Positions 15,534 to 24,990 of a stretch of DNA of 59,559 nt are shown one piece after another. The first letter of the stretch is position 1; every line of letters starts with the position of its first letter. The notes beneath the pieces are model-generated. The model was not told the DNA's origin. It searched no databases and worked only from the letters and a program-made list of their open reading frames with translations. Origin of the DNA: a virus; IMG/VR virus record IMGVR_UViG_3300008259_003317, positions 1 to 59,559 of that record. The stretch is one strand, 5' to 3'. A program made the position numbers and the translations under genes.

Positions 15534-16329
15534 AGGAATAAATGGTAAATCCTATTTTGATATGGAAACATATATTGATATGGATCAATTTCAAAAATTG
15601 CAACCTGAGATACTAACAGGTTTTGCCCTAGCACGTGAATATGCTAAAGAAGGCACATGGATGAAGCCTGGCTTTTCATTTGAAAACATGAGTTACAAAC
15701 TTAGTTGGAAACCTATCTATCAGTCTATGGATGAGTTCATGGAACTGCCTAAAGACGATCCTTTATATCAAGCTGGCATAAAGTTAATGCCTACAGATTT
15801 TAAAAACTTTCAACAACGTAATAAATTTACTCGTTATCTAAAGATGGCAATGGGTGCATATGATCCATACATTTACTATTACTTGTGGGAAGAAGGTAGC
15901 TGGGATGATAGAACAGCACCACGTAAACTAACTCCAGAAGCTGAATACTTTCCTAATGTAGTTAAATGGGTAGAATCTATGGTAGGAACTATATTCCAAG
16001 AGATTGGCCGTGTTATATTTTTTCACTGTGAAGCAGACGGTATTCCGTTTGAACATCGCGACTTAGATGCTAAGAACGGCATCGATGTTGTTACACCCCA
16101 TCGTAATGAATTTATACATGTTCGTCCTAACACAAAGAAGGCTATGTACCTTTGGGATCCAGAGACCAAAGATAAAACATATCTTAACACTAGAGCTGCT
16201 TGGTGGAACGATGTAGATTGGCACGGCGGCGAACGTATCATGGAACAAAGTTATAGTTTACGTATTGACGGAAAATTTACAGAAGATTTTCGTAAACGCT
16301 TAGGTATAGAACATTTGGAATCTTATTAA
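15526..16329 (+). CDS. 2-oxoglutarate/Fe(II) dioxygenase-like protein
   Basis: 267 aa, larger than its neighbours. H177-x-D179 (EHRDLD) and H233 (DWHGGER) form the metal triad, with an Arg in YSLRIDG further on. A long N-terminal helical part (residues 1-150) is of unknown function. The DWHGG motif resembles the WHG[AG] block of the other 2OG proteins in the island. TAATG coupling to the radical-SAM gene that follows. Confidence 0.7.
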   Translation: MIKGINGKSYFDMETYIDMDQFQKLQPEILTGFALAREYAKEGTWMKPGFSFENMSYKLSWKPIYQSMDEFMELPKDDPLYQAGIKLMPTDFKNFQQRNKFTRYLKMAMGAYDPYIYYYLWEEGSWDDRTAPRKLTPEAEYFPNVVKWVESMVGTIFQEIGRVIFFHCEADGIPFEHRDLDAKNGIDVVTPHRNEFIHVRPNTKKAMYLWDPETKDKTYLNTRAAWWNDVDWHGGERIMEQSYSLRIDGKFTEDFRKRLGIEHLESY

Positions 16330-17960
16330 TGTACGATGTAATACTATTTGGAGATATGCCAGATCTTGAAACTTATTCAAGAGCAAGCGGCTCTCATCGT
16401 ATAGCAACTGAATTGAGAGAGCATGGGTACTCTGTTTTAGTTGTTGATTTTGCAAACTATATTAATTTTAAAAGATATAGTGAAATAATTGAACTATCAG
16501 TGGGAGAAAACACTCTAGCTGTTGGTTTTTCAACTACATGGTTTCCTTTTATTTTGCCAGACGGAACTGTTAGTCATAGAGAACCAAGCAAACCAGCCAT
16601 GCGATTTAATCCAAACACAGAAAATTCATTAAACAGTTTAAGTATGGAATTTGGAGGGCCCAATGTCCAATTTTATACTGATAAAATTAAATCTGTAAAT
16701 CCAAGAACAAAAATTATTTTAGGCGGCGCGAAAGCCTTTATGTACATTAATACATTAGGCGTTGATAATGTGTTTATAGGACATGCAGAAACTATGATTG
16801 TAGAATATCTACAAAGTCTTAAAAAAGGTCCAAGAAGATTGTGGAACAGAATTATTGATCACGATAAAAAAGCACAGTCACCCTCTTGGGATTTTAGAAG
16901 ATCTAACATTTCCTATGAGCCAGAATCTTTTATATTGCCTAGCGAAACACTTTTATTAGAAGTAGGAAGAGGTTGTAGATTTAATTGTAAGTTTTGTTCA
17001 TTCCCGCTTATAGGTCAAAAAAATGTTAAAGACTATATTAAATTTGAAGAGTGTCTTTATAACGAACTTTTAGACAATTGGAATCGTTGGGGAACATGGA
17101 AATACACTATAGTAGACGATACATTTAATGATAGTACAGAAAAACTAGAAATGGTCAAACGTGTAGTAGCAAGACTTCCTTTTAAACCTGCGTTTTGGTG
17201 TTATATGAGATTAGACATAATAGTTAATAATCCAGAACATATACAACTTGCCAAAGATATAGGAATTAGAGAAGTTTACTTTGGTATAGAAACATTAAAT
17301 CGAGAAGCTGGCAAAGTTATAGGTAAAGGCATGGATCCTAAACGTATTACAGATACTTTAGAAAAATGTGCTGAGGTATGGGGACACGATGTTTGGATAA
17401 TGACCGGATTAATATGCGGCCTTCCTAAAGACAATATTGCAGATTTTGAAAAAAGCTGTGCCTACTTTGACAGGCCAGATCGCCCAGTAGGTCACATAAA
17501 CACAACTCCGTTACGTATAATAAAACATACAGATTTTACAAAATATAGATTTAATGCTGCTTTTGAAATTGAAGCTGAAAAGTATGGATATGAATTTCCT
17601 TATCCAGATGTTCCTTGGCGATGGATTAAAAAGGACGGGACTGATATAGATACGTTTGAAAAAGCAACTGAAATAGCCGTGAAGTGGCAACAAAAATTAG
17701 ATAGCCATATTCAGTTTTATAGAAACTTTTTTTATATTAGTTGTATTAATTTACCAAAATATGATTTTAATACTCTAATGTCTTTTACTAAAAAAGAAGA
17801 TTTATATCAACATTTTGGAAGCGATAATATTAAAGAATTAATGAAACAACAAATAGAGGAAACTTATTTTATTCCTCTATTAGAATTTTTAAGGCAAAAA
17901 GCCTGTGAAAGTAATGAGGTGTTTAGATTTAGTTCCCACATTGAAACCAGCATGCCATGA
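16329..17960 (+). CDS. radical SAM enzyme with B12-binding-like N-terminal domain
   Basis: 543 aa. The N-terminal Rossmann-like domain (residues 1-170; IILGGAKAF near 130) matches the B12-binding fold, but no DxHxxG cobalamin His motif is seen. The radical SAM cluster motif is GCRFNCKFCSF (about residues 217-225). Later GIETLNREAG and CGLP motifs are typical of this class. Family members do methylations, ring contractions or C-C bond formation. Paralogous in plan to 38928, 40263 and 44588. Its last 72 bp overlap the convergent 2OG gene. Confidence 0.85.
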   Translation: MYDVILFGDMPDLETYSRASGSHRIATELREHGYSVLVVDFANYINFKRYSEIIELSVGENTLAVGFSTTWFPFILPDGTVSHREPSKPAMRFNPNTENSLNSLSMEFGGPNVQFYTDKIKSVNPRTKIILGGAKAFMYINTLGVDNVFIGHAETMIVEYLQSLKKGPRRLWNRIIDHDKKAQSPSWDFRRSNISYEPESFILPSETLLLEVGRGCRFNCKFCSFPLIGQKNVKDYIKFEECLYNELLDNWNRWGTWKYTIVDDTFNDSTEKLEMVKRVVARLPFKPAFWCYMRLDIIVNNPEHIQLAKDIGIREVYFGIETLNREAGKVIGKGMDPKRITDTLEKCAEVWGHDVWIMTGLICGLPKDNIADFEKSCAYFDRPDRPVGHINTTPLRIIKHTDFTKYRFNAAFEIEAEKYGYEFPYPDVPWRWIKKDGTDIDTFEKATEIAVKWQQKLDSHIQFYRNFFYISCINLPKYDFNTLMSFTKKEDLYQHFGSDNIKELMKQQIEETYFIPLLEFLRQKACESNEVFRFSSHIETSMP

Positions 17961-18443
17961 ATGTGGATCAGGAAACTTATAAGTATTTCCCTGCTCTTCT
18001 AAATAGAATATTTCATCCTCTAAAATGAATCCTGCACCAAAAGACGGCTTAGATAAAAAAATTACAAATCTTTGCAACTTATTTTTTAAGTATAAGTCTT
18101 TATAATTATTCATAATGTCTTTATGTAATGGTACACAAAAGCCTGGTTCAACCTTACTAACAAAACTACCAAGTGGTTCAACTCCACAAAATTTTCCTAA
18201 CTCGTCTACTATTTTTTGATCAAAATGTTGACCTGGATAATAATGTTTAAACTTAACTGAAGTAACATTTTTATAAACAGTTTCTAATAAATCAAAAGTT
18301 TCTTTAGACTCTTCTTTATAAAATACATCGTCTTTATTAATTTCAAGTGGAGCTAGTATAGTATTTCCTTCAACCAACTCACACGCAGCTATTAGTGCTT
18401 CACAATCAATAACAGATGAGCAATTTCCAATAAAGTTTTTCAT
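17889..18443 (-). CDS. 2-oxoglutarate/Fe(II) dioxygenase-like protein
   Basis: 184 aa. HxD is LHKDIM (about residue 103) and the distal His lies in HSWHAGFNVG (about 160). It starts with MKNFIGNC and is a tandem paralogue of the adjacent 18458 gene (MKLYVGNC, HSWHAGSNVG). A TATAAATA late element sits 15 nt upstream, inside the end of the upstream gene. Confidence 0.75.
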   Translation of the reverse strand: MKNFIGNCSSVIDCEALIAACELVEGNTILAPLEINKDDVFYKEESKETFDLLETVYKNVTSVKFKHYYPGQHFDQKIVDELGKFCGVEPLGSFVSKVEPGFCVPLHKDIMNNYKDLYLKNKLQRFVIFLSKPSFGAGFILEDEIFYLEEQGNTYKFPDPHSWHAGFNVGTKSKHLITFTGFLP

Positions 18444-18457
18444 AATATATCCTAAAT

Positions 18458-19006
18458 TTATTTATATCCTGTAAGAGTTAATAACATTTTAGGCAAAAGT
18501 CCAACATTAGATCCTGCATGCCAAGAGTGTATGTCTGCATACTGATATATCGATCCTTGCGGTTCATTGTAGTAGGCATCGTCTTCTGTTACAAACAAAT
18601 GCCCAGGAGCGGGTGGTGTTACAAACATAAAATATCTTATTAGTGTGCCTAACTTTTTATGTTCGTGTTCCCACGGATTTATATCCCAGTGCCATGGCGT
18701 ACACTTGCCTGGCCTTATTTCACTCACCCAACACATAATAGGAGTGCAATTTGTTATTTCTCCTAACATTGTAGAATAATTTAAACTAAAGTGTATTCCT
18801 GACTGATAGTGTCTATACTCCACAACATTTTCATCATAGCCAACTGATTTTAATAAGTTAGTTTGATATACACTTTCTTCATAAAATGGATTATTTGGTT
18901 CTAATTCTAAATGGCCATGATTTGGTTCAACTGTGTGCTGATTTATTTCAGATATTAAATCATTACAGCTAAAATGAGAATTGCAATTACCCACATATAA
19001 TTTCAT
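18458..19006 (-). CDS. 2-oxoglutarate/Fe(II) dioxygenase-like protein
   Basis: 182 aa. WHWDIN (about residue 100) gives HxD and HSWHAGSNVG (about 158) the distal His. The shared W-H-[AG]-x-x-N-[VIL]-G block links it to the plus-strand tandem family at 32464-35716. Coupled by ATGA to the upstream gene at 19003. Confidence 0.75.
   Translation of the reverse strand: MKLYVGNCNSHFSCNDLISEINQHTVEPNHGHLELEPNNPFYEESVYQTNLLKSVGYDENVVEYRHYQSGIHFSLNYSTMLGEITNCTPIMCWVSEIRPGKCTPWHWDINPWEHEHKKLGTLIRYFMFVTPPAPGHLFVTEDDAYYNEPQGSIYQYADIHSWHAGSNVGLLPKMLLTLTGYK
18459..18466 (-). promoter_or_regulatory. T4-late-type promoter TATAAATA (minus strand)
   Basis: Exact match to the T4 late -10 consensus, 15 nt upstream of the 2OG start at 18443 and overlapping the stop codon of the preceding gene. 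Confidence 0.65.
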
Positions 19007-19668
19007 ACTATTTCAAATTCCTGTGGTAATATATTTTTAAATTCTGACAAGTGCTGTCTTTCAATATTAAATTTAATTACATCATTGCTATAATTAAAAT
19101 CATTAACAATTCCATTCTTGTTAGCAGAGTTTAGCCAAGAGCTGACTCGATCATCAAATATATATCGTGCCTCAGCTTTGTCATCTATGACAGATTTTAT
19201 TATAACAGATACAGGATCAACTAACTTTGATAACCGTAGTAATTTTCTAACAACTAATTGGAACCTTACTCTATTACCAAAATTTACAGCGGTATGTTTA
19301 GGACTTGCGTCCATACTATACCAATACCCATCAGCTACAGTAGGGTACATTGTTTCTGTCTCAATATTTATAATGTAACATTTTTCTCCTGAGATGTTTA
19401 AATGAAATCTATCATCTATATCAGAATGTCCTATATATGACTCCCCTGCGTTAAGTCGTCTTACTTTTGCTTCACCAACTACACCTGGCAATGTATCCAT
19501 AATAGTTTGCCAAACTGTTCCTTTATATTTTTCTTTGAGTATCCAAGGATCGTAGAAAAAGTTACCAGTTTGTTCATTAAGGGTAAAATCAAATCCTTCG
19601 TGAAATATAGCATACAAGGCTTCTTGTATAAGTTCCGAGGACAGGCATATTGGCATTTTAGTCAGCAT
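19003..19668 (-). CDS. Asp/Asn beta-hydroxylase-like 2OG dioxygenase
   Basis: 221 aa from ATG 19668. GHSDIDD (HxD), PKHTAVNFG (distal His plus N-[FVI]-G) and RVRFQL (Arg) match the aspartyl/asparaginyl hydroxylase layout. The start is uncertain: a late-type TATAAATA lies only 5 nt upstream, so a downstream ATG at 19656 may be used. It faces the 2OG gene at 19708 back to back. Confidence 0.65.
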   Translation of the reverse strand: MLTKMPICLSSELIQEALYAIFHEGFDFTLNEQTGNFFYDPWILKEKYKGTVWQTIMDTLPGVVGEAKVRRLNAGESYIGHSDIDDRFHLNISGEKCYIINIETETMYPTVADGYWYSMDASPKHTAVNFGNRVRFQLVVRKLLRLSKLVDPVSVIIKSVIDDKAEARYIFDDRVSSWLNSANKNGIVNDFNYSNDVIKFNIERQHLSEFKNILPQEFEIV

Positions 19669-19672
19669 GAAA

Positions 19673-19680
19673 TATTTATA
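19673..19680 (-). promoter_or_regulatory. TATAAATA late-type element (minus strand)
   Basis: Exact consensus match in the 39-nt divergent gap. Its closeness to the ATG at 19668 would make the message nearly leaderless, which lowers confidence. Confidence 0.45.
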
Positions 19681-19707
19681 TGCTACTATTATAAGGTTAA
19701 ATATTTC

Positions 19708-20361
19708 ATGGACATTATTCAAGAAGCTACCAAAATACTTAGAAAACCTATTGGGTGGATTGAACTAGATATCAATTTCAATCTCACGGATTGGGTTGAA
19801 GAATCAAAAATTGCTGAACAATTTTTAGTTACACATAGAGAAAATGGCGGCCATAAAGGATGGCGTAGTTGTTGTATACACGGCATAGATACTGATAAGA
19901 CAGGACACTGGGCACAGTATTCTGCTACAGAAGAAGACATTACATATAAATGGACAGACTTATCTAAACTAACTCCTAAAATAACTAATTTTTGGAAATC
20001 ATTCCCTACAGAACGATTTGCCAGATTAAGATTTATGGAACTAGAACCAAATGGCTTTATTGCTCCGCATGATGATTCGCCAAGCGGTGTTAAAAATACA
20101 GAGTTTGATATGATGGATCATATGATTCCAATTAACCTAGCAATTACACATCCTGACAATTGTCAAATGCAATTAGAAGGATATGGCCGTGTTCCATTCC
20201 GTGCCGGCCGAGCATTTATTGTTAATATTACAAATGTACATTCTGCAATTAATAACAGCAATCAGCCCAGAATGCATATGATAGCACATTGTATTATTGG
20301 CAACAAGAAAAAAGAATTTGCAGAATTAGTTGTAAGAAGTTATAATAAACATCATGCTTGA
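19708..20361 (+). CDS. Asp/Asn beta-hydroxylase-like 2OG dioxygenase
   Basis: 217 aa. The start is ATG 19708, since the frame upstream antisenses the divergent gene. H121-x-D123 (APHDDS), a distal His in TNVHSAIN (near 182) and Arg in QPRMHMI complete the triad. The overall pattern, including FRAGRAFIVN, fits aspartyl/asparaginyl beta-hydroxylases acting on proteins. First of a plus-strand operon with QueC-like and radical-SAM genes; 8-nt overlap with the next. Confidence 0.8.
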   Translation: MDIIQEATKILRKPIGWIELDINFNLTDWVEESKIAEQFLVTHRENGGHKGWRSCCIHGIDTDKTGHWAQYSATEEDITYKWTDLSKLTPKITNFWKSFPTERFARLRFMELEPNGFIAPHDDSPSGVKNTEFDMMDHMIPINLAITHPDNCQMQLEGYGRVPFRAGRAFIVNITNVHSAINNSNQPRMHMIAHCIIGNKKKEFAELVVRSYNKHHA

Positions 20362-21076
20362 ATTTAATATTGACGGCGTACAGTTGCCTTTTGACAAAGA
20401 TTGGGATTTTGCTATTAGCCTAAGTGGAGGTGCCGATTCTGCTTTGTTAGCGTATCTGCTTAGTTCATTGGCCAACGAGCATCAAACTATTCATATTATT
20501 AATCATACAAGAATGTGGAAAACAAGACCTTGGCAACAATACGATGCTCTTGGAGTTTATGAATACTTGTTAAATGCATTTCCAAAACTAACTTATGTAT
20601 TTCATAAAAATTTTATTGCACCAGAATTAGAATACGGCAATATGGGTCCAAACTTAACAGACGAGTATGGTAAAAAAGTTAGTGGCGACAATATACAACA
20701 ACGTGCCTTTTCTGAATTCATCTGTCACAAGTACAATTTAGATGCTTACTACAATGCAGTTACTAGAAACCCAAGATTAGCAAAATTTAATGGTATGGCA
20801 GAAAGAGACATAGAAAAAAATCAAGACAACAAACACCTTGAATTCATGATACATATGAATAGAGTTGCTAGCCATCCATTTAGATTTGTAGATAAATCTT
20901 GGATATTAAAACAGTATAAAAGGTTGGATATCATGGACTTGTTTAATATAACAAGAAGCTGTGAAGGCGAATTTAAAAATATAACCTACGAAACATATAA
21001 ACCTAGACAGTATGTTCCTGTGTGCGGAGAATGTTTTTGGTGTAAAGAAAGAGAGTGGGCAATTGAACAACATTAA
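20354..21076 (+). CDS. QueC-like PP-loop ATPase
   Basis: 240 aa. The PP-loop SLSGGADSA lies at about residues 23-31. The C-terminus has the QueC zinc site: C in TRSCEGE, then CGECFWCKER. QueC makes 7-cyano-7-deazaguanine from the carboxylate, and relatives in defence systems adenylate or modify other partners. No queD, queE, folE or tgt-like gene is present, so classical queuosine or DNA deazaguanine synthesis is not supported here. The next radical-SAM gene starts inside its last codons. Confidence 0.75.
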   Translation: MLEFNIDGVQLPFDKDWDFAISLSGGADSALLAYLLSSLANEHQTIHIINHTRMWKTRPWQQYDALGVYEYLLNAFPKLTYVFHKNFIAPELEYGNMGPNLTDEYGKKVSGDNIQQRAFSEFICHKYNLDAYYNAVTRNPRLAKFNGMAERDIEKNQDNKHLEFMIHMNRVASHPFRFVDKSWILKQYKRLDIMDLFNITRSCEGEFKNITYETYKPRQYVPVCGECFWCKEREWAIEQH

Positions 21077-22331
21077 TCCTCCTACGTTTTGTATGCATCC
21101 GTTTACAGGGTTAGCAACTAGAGAAGACGGTGCTGTTAAAGTCTGTTGCCGAAGCCACCCTATTGGATTTATTCAAGATCAATCTTTGGAAGAAATCTGG
21201 AATGGCGACAATATGAAACGTATTCGTAAACAAGTTCTTACAGGATATCGTCCTCCAGAATGCGAACCCTGTTTTAGTCTAGAAGATCAAGGTGTTGAAA
21301 GTCTTAGACTGCGTCATGTTAACGGAACTATACCTGAAGCACGTATTAAATTGTACCCTATGGCTGTCAATAAAATGAATGACGATTATACAATGCCATT
21401 TGAAATTCCTACTATGGAAATTAAATTAAACAATTTGTGTAATTTAAAATGTCGCATGTGTAATCCAACCGACAGCACTAGTTGGAATGATTGGCAGGAA
21501 GTTGAAGAATTTTACGATAAAGAAAATAACTTTATTTCAGAGAATGTACGTAAACTTAATTTGATTAAAAAACCCTACTTAGATAAGTTTGAAGACAACC
21601 CTAATTGGTGGGATTCATTTGAAAAACTGTTGCCTTACTTTAGACGTGTAGAGTTTGCAGGCGGCGAACCGTTAATGGATCCACAACATTATAGAATTTT
21701 AGATATGTTAAAGCCTTACGGCAAAGACATTGAAATCAAATATGCTACTAATGGAACAACATTTGGAATAAAAGGAGGAAGGAATGTACATGAATATTGG
21801 CCTTATTTTAGATCAGTTGCCGTTAATATCTCTATTGATGGGATTGGCACTGTTTACGACTACATACGCGGCAACGGCAATTGGGATGAAGTTGTACAAA
21901 ACATACAAGAATTCAAGAAAATTCCCAATGTCAGCAGAATAGTTGGTGCGGTTGCTGTACAAGTAAGCAACGTATTAACTTTAGATAAAATGATAGAGTG
22001 TTTTTTAGATGAGCTTGACATTGTATTTTATACAAATATGGTCAAGTATCCTAGTCAACTATCTATTCAAGTATTACCTAAGTATCTAAAACTGTTGGCC
22101 ATACAACGTTTAGAGTTTGTAAAAGAACGTGTACCAGAATTTAGATATGTTAAACAAAATCCAATTTTATTAAATCTTACTTTAGGTCAAATTGAAGGAG
22201 TAATCAATTATATAAAGGCTGTAGATCAAAGCGACAAGTGGGAAGAGTGTATTGAATTTAATAAAAAGTTAGATGCATCTCGAAATCAATCCTTCGAAAC
22301 TGTGACACCCGAGTTCAAAAGGTATCTCTAA
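21063..22331 (+). CDS. twitch-domain radical SAM protein
   Basis: 422 aa from TTG 21063. The conserved N-terminal Cys (TFCMHPF) precedes any convenient ATG, so the TTG with a 14-nt overlap is preferred. An N-terminal twitch/SPASM-like cysteine set (FC, VCC, CEPC within the first 80 residues) precedes the radical SAM motif CNLKCRMC (about residue 131), then AGGEPL. Three proteins of this architecture are in the island (also 24987 and 27442). The family typically modifies peptides or small molecules; the substrate is unknown. Confidence 0.8.
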   Translation: MNNINPPTFCMHPFTGLATREDGAVKVCCRSHPIGFIQDQSLEEIWNGDNMKRIRKQVLTGYRPPECEPCFSLEDQGVESLRLRHVNGTIPEARIKLYPMAVNKMNDDYTMPFEIPTMEIKLNNLCNLKCRMCNPTDSTSWNDWQEVEEFYDKENNFISENVRKLNLIKKPYLDKFEDNPNWWDSFEKLLPYFRRVEFAGGEPLMDPQHYRILDMLKPYGKDIEIKYATNGTTFGIKGGRNVHEYWPYFRSVAVNISIDGIGTVYDYIRGNGNWDEVVQNIQEFKKIPNVSRIVGAVAVQVSNVLTLDKMIECFLDELDIVFYTNMVKYPSQLSIQVLPKYLKLLAIQRLEFVKERVPEFRYVKQNPILLNLTLGQIEGVINYIKAVDQSDKWEECIEFNKKLDASRNQSFETVTPEFKRYL

Positions 22332-23242
22332 TGATTAAAGTAACTAGTCGTTGGCCGCATCAAAATAGCATTAAGGTAGAATGGAATCTTGGCAAAAGAT
22401 GTAATTATGATTGTAGCTATTGCCCTAGTGAAATACACGACAACAAAAGTCCACACACGGATATAGAAATACTTAAACGTGCAGTAGATAAACTAGTAAC
22501 GTTAGGCAAACCAATACGGCTAAGTTTTACCGGAGGAGAACCTACAGTACATCCTAAGTTTCCAGAACTAATCAAATATTGTAAACACAAAGGTGTTAGT
22601 TGGATTAGTGTAACTACTAACGGAACATTGCCTCATGAATTTTACGATAGTCTTTCTGTTGATCAACTTGTGTTTAGTCTACATTTAGAATACGATTGGC
22701 AACGTGTTTATAATACTATGAGTAAAGTTGTTGACTATACTAAGATAAAAATTATAGCACAAATCATGTGTCATCACGATCACATGCTTGCGGCTCGTAC
22801 TATTTTTGCTAGATGCTTATCAATGCACATACCAGCAACACTAAGACGCATACGTTGGACACAAGGAGATCATGATTTGTTTGACGACATGCGGTATCAT
22901 CCAGATGATTTACATTGGATTAAAGAACAAGAAGCAACAGTAGAAAAAAATACAGTAGTATGGTTAGATGACAAATACGCACAGTTACATTACCATGCTA
23001 ACGACATGATTAAGAATCATCAAAATAAATTTAAAGGTTGGACTTGCAACGCAGGTATAGAAAGCCTAATGATAAATTGGGACGGAGATGTACACAGAGC
23101 GACTTGTAGAGTCGGTGGTAGTCTAGGCAACATATATGAAGGCAACTTCGTTGCACCTAGCGAACCCGTAACTTGTGACCGTAATTTCTGTACCTGCGCG
23201 GCAGACATTCCCCTTACAAAATATGCGTCTAACAACCCTTAA
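22331..23242 (+). CDS. radical SAM enzyme with C-terminal cysteine cluster
   Basis: 303 aa. RCNYDCSYC (about residues 27-35) binds the 4Fe-4S/SAM cluster and FTGGEP (about 70) the SAM amino group. The C-terminal 65 residues carry six cysteines (TCN, TCR, TCD, FCTC), a SPASM-like auxiliary cluster region. Close paralogue of 24019 and 48909, which share the [CS]YC-x-P start and an HDNK-like segment. Same operon as the twitch protein, 1-nt overlap. Confidence 0.85.
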   Translation: MIKVTSRWPHQNSIKVEWNLGKRCNYDCSYCPSEIHDNKSPHTDIEILKRAVDKLVTLGKPIRLSFTGGEPTVHPKFPELIKYCKHKGVSWISVTTNGTLPHEFYDSLSVDQLVFSLHLEYDWQRVYNTMSKVVDYTKIKIIAQIMCHHDHMLAARTIFARCLSMHIPATLRRIRWTQGDHDLFDDMRYHPDDLHWIKEQEATVEKNTVVWLDDKYAQLHYHANDMIKNHQNKFKGWTCNAGIESLMINWDGDVHRATCRVGGSLGNIYEGNFVAPSEPVTCDRNFCTCAADIPLTKYASNNP

Positions 23243-24032
23243 CCCTTCTAAGTATAAAAGATTTTTTGCCTTTGGTTGTAGTTTTACAAATTACAATTGG
23301 CCAACGTGGGCTGATATTATAGGACAGGACATTCCTGTTTATCAAAACTGGGGTAAAATAGGTGCCGGCAATCATTATATTTTTAACAGCATAATTGAAG
23401 CAGATGCTAGATATAACTTTAACAAAGAAGATTTAGTTATAGTTATGTGGACATTCTTACATAGAGAAGACAGGTACTACAACAGTACGTGGCAATGTGA
23501 TACAATCCAATCCTTAGAACAAACATATGGCGGAGATTGGTTTAAAAAATATGCGTTGGATCGTAGATCCTTTTTAATAAGAGATTTAGCGTTGGCAACA
23601 GCCGCACAATCAACTATACAAAAAGCTAACTGGGAACAATTTTGGACTAGTCCAATTACAAATATAGACAAGGATAAAGTTGAGTCTACAGGTATATATA
23701 ATAATTTAATTCCAGAGTCAGAAGGAAGGCCTTATTGGGTTGAATCATTTGATAGTTTATGTAATGGTACTAATATAAATCCGTTGCTAGAAAATTTAGA
23801 TGTTATTAAAGTTTACAAAGACCTATTTTTAAACATAAACAAAACAGTTGAAGGCAGATGGAGTTACGAATATACAAAATCTAGAAAACTTCCTAATAAC
23901 GATCAGCATCCTTCACCTGCCGAAGCGTTGGCATTTTTAAATAGTGTATGGCCTGATAACTTGTTGAGTAACACAGCACAAACATACGCAAATCAGTGGA
24001 CAGTTAATACTGAGCCGGTCAATCGACTTTAG
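23223..24032 (+). CDS. SGNH-like hydrolase/acyltransferase-like protein
   Basis: 269 aa from ATG 23223, overlapping the radical-SAM gene by 20 nt. FAFGCSFTN (about residue 15) is the SGNH block I and DQHPSPAEA (about 242) a late Asp-x-His. GAGNHYI (near 45) fits the Gly/Asn blocks. Large insertion relative to small SGNH enzymes. Ends in TAG, with a 14-bp convergent overlap with the next operon. Confidence 0.6.
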   Translation: MRLTTLNPSKYKRFFAFGCSFTNYNWPTWADIIGQDIPVYQNWGKIGAGNHYIFNSIIEADARYNFNKEDLVIVMWTFLHREDRYYNSTWQCDTIQSLEQTYGGDWFKKYALDRRSFLIRDLALATAAQSTIQKANWEQFWTSPITNIDKDKVESTGIYNNLIPESEGRPYWVESFDSLCNGTNINPLLENLDVIKVYKDLFLNINKTVEGRWSYEYTKSRKLPNNDQHPSPAEALAFLNSVWPDNLLSNTAQTYANQWTVNTEPVNRL

Positions 24033-24990
24033 ATTTAGTAATATGAGTATCTGGTTGGCATGAACAATCTAACTTTGGACAAGTTATACTGTTAAGTGTT
24101 AGAACTGGTATTTGTTTGAAGATGTTTACAGAACAACTAAACACAGGTACTTGGCATGATCCTAATACATCTCCGCTAGCAGTGATTGATATTGATTCTT
24201 TTCCAACACTACATTGCCAATTGTAAAACATATTCCATTTGTTTGTAATAATTTCATGCGGACGATTCGCTGTAGCACTACCATCATCAAATAGAGTAAT
24301 ACTTTCATGAAGTTTGATATCGTCTAATCGTTTGAATATCCAATCACTGCTGGGGATACGTTTCATATTGATGTATGCTAGTTGATCAGAAGTATAACAG
24401 TCTATCCCGTGACCGGTTGCATCAACGATTGGCTTGGCTTCAATAAACCAAGGATGCTTACTTGTTTTCATACGATCAATATATCCCGTACACTTATCCC
24501 AGTTTTTTGCATCCATAAGCATTAACGCTGTTACTTTAACACCTGCTTCAAATAACAGATCAGCAACTTTTATATAATGATCTATGTCTACGTATTCGTT
24601 GTGACAACTTAGCACAACATCATCAAACACTTGTGTATTTTCTTCCCACCAGCGTACAGTACGCGAACCGTTGCTAACTAATGTAATATATACGTCATGA
24701 GTCTTACGTATCTCGTTACAGAACACTTGTAACTCAGGCCATAGAGTAGGCTCACCGCCTCCAGAGATTGTCAAATGAAATTTTGTCTTGTTTTGTGTTT
24801 TATAAAAGTCAAATAGTTTTCTAAAAGAAGACAACACTAGATTAGTATCCTCTGGGTAACGAAACTTATTATCATGTGCTCCAGGAAAACAATATGAGCA
24901 ATTAAAATTGCAAATATCAGTAGGCCAGAAGCGTATTTGCAAAACTTCTGATCCTTGAGTTGATACTATTTTAATTGGAGTTTTTTTCAT
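24019..24990 (-). CDS. radical SAM enzyme
   Basis: 323 aa. ICNFNCSYCFPG (about residues 28-36) and SGGGEPT (near 75) define the radical SAM core. The C-terminal third has Cys clusters (QCS, SCQ, CPKLDCSC) suited to an auxiliary Fe-S centre. Paralogue of 22331 and 48909. Last of four consecutive, translationally coupled radical-SAM genes on the minus strand. Confidence 0.85.
   Translation of the reverse strand: MKKTPIKIVSTQGSEVLQIRFWPTDICNFNCSYCFPGAHDNKFRYPEDTNLVLSSFRKLFDFYKTQNKTKFHLTISGGGEPTLWPELQVFCNEIRKTHDVYITLVSNGSRTVRWWEENTQVFDDVVLSCHNEYVDIDHYIKVADLLFEAGVKVTALMLMDAKNWDKCTGYIDRMKTSKHPWFIEAKPIVDATGHGIDCYTSDQLAYINMKRIPSSDWIFKRLDDIKLHESITLFDDGSATANRPHEIITNKWNMFYNWQCSVGKESISITASGDVLGSCQVPVFSCSVNIFKQIPVLTLNSITCPKLDCSCQPDTHITKSKVD

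Noticed and set aside
20354-21076. A 7-deazaguanine DNA-modification pathway
   Set aside because: Only the QueC-like step is present. No FolE, QueD, QueE or transglycosylase-like gene was recognised in the window.
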